Source: an uncultured Bacilli bacterium (GTDB lineage: Bacteria > Bacillota_I > Bacilli_A > RF39 > UBA660). Taken from it: a stretch of DNA of 7,256 nt. The translations under genes and the position numbers were made by a program. The stretch lies in assembly GCA_947625395.1 (NCBI GenBank), contig CANQOD010000062.1, positions 1 through 7,256 of the forward strand. The letters run 5' to 3'. The notes beneath the pieces were generated by a model, which saw only the letters and a program-made list of their open reading frames with translations, searched no databases and had not been told where the DNA came from. Positions 6,367-7,256 of this stretch are shown one piece after another (the stretch's first letter is position 1; each line of letters starts with the position of its first letter).

Positions 6367-7131
6367 ATGAATGAAGAAAAGAAAAACGAGAACAAGGAAG
6401 TGCCACAACAGGTACCTGTAACGCCACAGCAAAATGGAGCACAAGTAAAAGCGGAGGCAGTACAACCTGTCAAGCAACAGACATCAACAAATGTGCTTTC
6501 CACTCCAACGCCAACACCAGTACAAGCACCACAAAATTCTGTAGCTCCTACTACAGAAAAGAAAAAAGAAAGTAATTTTAAATATATTATGACAGGTGTT
6601 TTGTTTGTTGTTTTATTTGCTATCATCTTCTTTTTGCCAGAAATTAGTGAAGCAATTCATCAGTTTCAAAATAATCATCAGGAAGCTGCTCCTGTTGTTC
6701 CACAGGAAGAGAAAACAAGTGGTACTTTACAATGTACGTTGAGTAAAGCAACTGGTGTGCATGAAACAACTGCTACAATTCGCTTTACCTTTGTTGATAA
6801 GAAATTAAAGAGTACTATCACTGAAACGTTAACTGCGATGAATGGAGATCCAGTTGGAGAAGAAGCTTTTCTATTAGGAAATCAACAAGCATCTTGTGAA
6901 CATTTAAAAGAAGTGACGCAGGATATTATCGGATTTACAGCAGAATGTACTCAAGAAGAAAAAGAGCAAATGACAACTGAGTCAATCGATTATGAAAAGC
7001 TGGATCAAACAGTTATTCATGAAAATATTGCTGAGTTCGAAGGACATGTTCCTGAATTTCAATTGGATCAAAATATTGATGATATAAAAAGCGTTATGCA
7101 GTCTTCAGGATATTCCTGTGAATTAAGATAA
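6367..7131 (+). CDS. Single-pass membrane protein with Pro/Gln-rich tail and four-Cys outer domain, unknown function
   Basis: I cannot assign a family with confidence. Of the in-frame candidates, ATG 6367 is preferred over GTG 6358 because AAAGGGTG (6353-6360) is a strong SD 6 bases before it and itself covers the GTG. The 254-residue protein has a charged, then Pro/Gln/Thr-rich, disordered N-terminal region (1-70) with a TPTPTP stretch. One hydrophobic helix follows (about 73-91), preceded by KKKES and Lys72, giving N-in/C-out topology. The outer domain (about 115-254) has four cysteines: 123, 177, 194 and 251. Its pattern of a Cys strand, a strand-rich TTATIRFTF segment, a helix and a C-terminal YSCE resembles small YehR/DUF1307-like lipoproteins in general layout, but that is a weak impression. 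It sits downstream of the kinase operon under its own promoter and could serve as a kinase substrate or envelope sensor; this is speculation. Confidence 0.85.
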   Translation: MNEEKKNENKEVPQQVPVTPQQNGAQVKAEAVQPVKQQTSTNVLSTPTPTPVQAPQNSVAPTTEKKKESNFKYIMTGVLFVVLFAIIFFLPEISEAIHQFQNNHQEAAPVVPQEEKTSGTLQCTLSKATGVHETTATIRFTFVDKKLKSTITETLTAMNGDPVGEEAFLLGNQQASCEHLKEVTQDIIGFTAECTQEEKEQMTTESIDYEKLDQTVIHENIAEFEGHVPEFQLDQNIDDIKSVMQSSGYSCELR

Positions 7132-7138
7132 ATATAAG

Positions 7139-7158
7139 AGGATGCAAATCCTTTTTTT
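7139..7158 (+). terminator. Intrinsic terminator with GCAA tetraloop
   Basis: AGGAT (7139-7143) pairs with ATCCT (7148-7152) around a GCAA loop of the stable GNRA class. A run of seven T (7152-7158) follows, and a second run of eight T (7164-7171) lies a few bases on. The stem is short but extends by a G-U and A-U pairs. It starts 8 bases after the stop of the membrane protein gene. Confidence 0.75.
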
Positions 7159-7200
7159 ATGCGTTTTTTTTGAAAACGGTATGCTGAAATAGAATAAATC

Positions 7201-7209
7201 GGGGGGGGG
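7201..7209 (+). repeat. Homopolymer run of nine G
   Basis: Nine consecutive G occur in an otherwise AT-rich intergenic region. The run ends 13 bases before a TATAAT box, so it occupies the place expected for the -35/spacer of that promoter. Runs like this are prone to slippage in replication and to sequencing error, so the exact length is uncertain. Confidence 0.7.
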
Positions 7210-7222
7210 TAGTTTTAGAAGA

Positions 7223-7228
7223 TATAAT
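7223..7228 (+). promoter_or_regulatory. Probable -10 box for the gene entering at the right edge
   Basis: A perfect TATAAT lies 30 bases before the preferred ATG at 7253. No recognisable -35 is present; at 16-18 base spacing it would fall within or beside the G run. Predicted transcription start is near 7235, giving a leader of about 18 bases, similar to the other units here. Confidence 0.5.
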
Positions 7229-7250
7229 GACATCAGAATGAGGGTGTCAT
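7227..7250 (+). promoter_or_regulatory. Inverted repeat overlapping -10 box and SD, possible operator
   Basis: ATGACATC (7227-7234) is complementary to GGTGTCAT (7243-7250) over 8 positions with one G-T pair, with 8 bases between. The left arm overlaps the end of the -10 box and lies mostly upstream of the predicted RNA start. A DNA-binding site is therefore more plausible than an RNA hairpin. Six perfect pairs could also occur by chance. Confidence 0.3.
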
Positions 7251-7252
7251 GA

Positions 7253-7256
7253 ATGA
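7253..7256 (+). CDS. Start of an unidentified gene cut by the window edge
   Basis: GAGGGTG at 7240-7246 is a good SD, with ATG 7253 exactly 6 bases downstream, the same arrangement as at 6367. ATG 7249 is also possible but would have only a 2-base spacer. Only the first codon is visible, so the product cannot be named. In B. subtilis thiN follows rpe in this cluster, but nothing visible confirms it here. Confidence 0.45.

Noticed and set aside
6333..6626. Open antisense frame of 97 codons, Cys/Thr/Val-rich, opposite the membrane protein's N-terminal region
   Set aside because: The Cys-rich composition is what the complement of Pro/Gln/Thr-rich codons gives. It runs across the promoter at its 3' end and has no start signals.
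1..7256. CRISPR arrays, tRNA or rRNA genes, insertion sequences, riboswitches
   Set aside because: I found no regularly spaced repeats, cloverleaf or rRNA-like segments, transposase genes or long structured leaders. Intergenic gaps are all under 125 bases.

Overview
The window comes from a low-G+C Firmicute, most likely an uncultured or gut-type member of the Bacilli in the broad sense. The pointers are AT-rich codon use, strong Shine-Dalgarno (SD) sites, TATAAT -10 boxes, and a gene order matching the Bacillus subtilis rlmN-prpC-prkC-rsgA(cpgA)-rpe cluster. TGA is used as a real stop (ends of the rlmN, prpC and rpe-preceding frames), so the code is standard and the organism is not a Mycoplasma. 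A PASTA kinase plus an M15 carboxypeptidase lipoprotein imply a peptidoglycan wall. No genus can be named from the sequence alone. All convincing genes lie on the + strand.

Layout. (1) 1-1279: a short leader with a sigma-A-type promoter, a VanY/LdcB-like peptidoglycan carboxypeptidase lipoprotein, a 108-residue protein of unknown function, and a terminator-like hairpin. (2) 1283-6316: a compact unit of five genes. It runs rlmN (23S rRNA/tRNA adenine C2 methylation), prpC (PP2C phosphatase), prkC (PASTA Ser/Thr kinase), rsgA (30S-maturation GTPase) and rpe (pentose-phosphate epimerase). Three junctions are 4-base ATGA stop/start overlaps and the fourth has an 8-base gap, so translation is probably coupled. 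(3) 6311-7158: a well-formed extended -10 promoter whose -35 is made from the last codon and stop codon of rpe. It drives a single-pass membrane protein with a Pro/Gln-rich cytoplasmic tail and a four-cysteine outer domain, closed by a GNRA-loop terminator. (4) 7159-7256: an intergenic region with a run of nine G, a TATAAT box, an inverted repeat, an SD and the first codon of a gene that runs off the window.

Taken together, the central unit links ribosome modification and assembly (RlmN, RsgA) to wall-sensing protein phosphorylation (PrkC kinase, PrpC phosphatase) and carbon flux (Rpe). The upstream carboxypeptidase trims the kind of peptidoglycan stem peptides from which PASTA ligands derive. 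This is mostly conserved housekeeping sequence and I see no clear new multi-gene system. The parts least explained by known families are the 108-residue protein, the four-cysteine membrane protein, and the poly-G/promoter/inverted-repeat region at the right edge.
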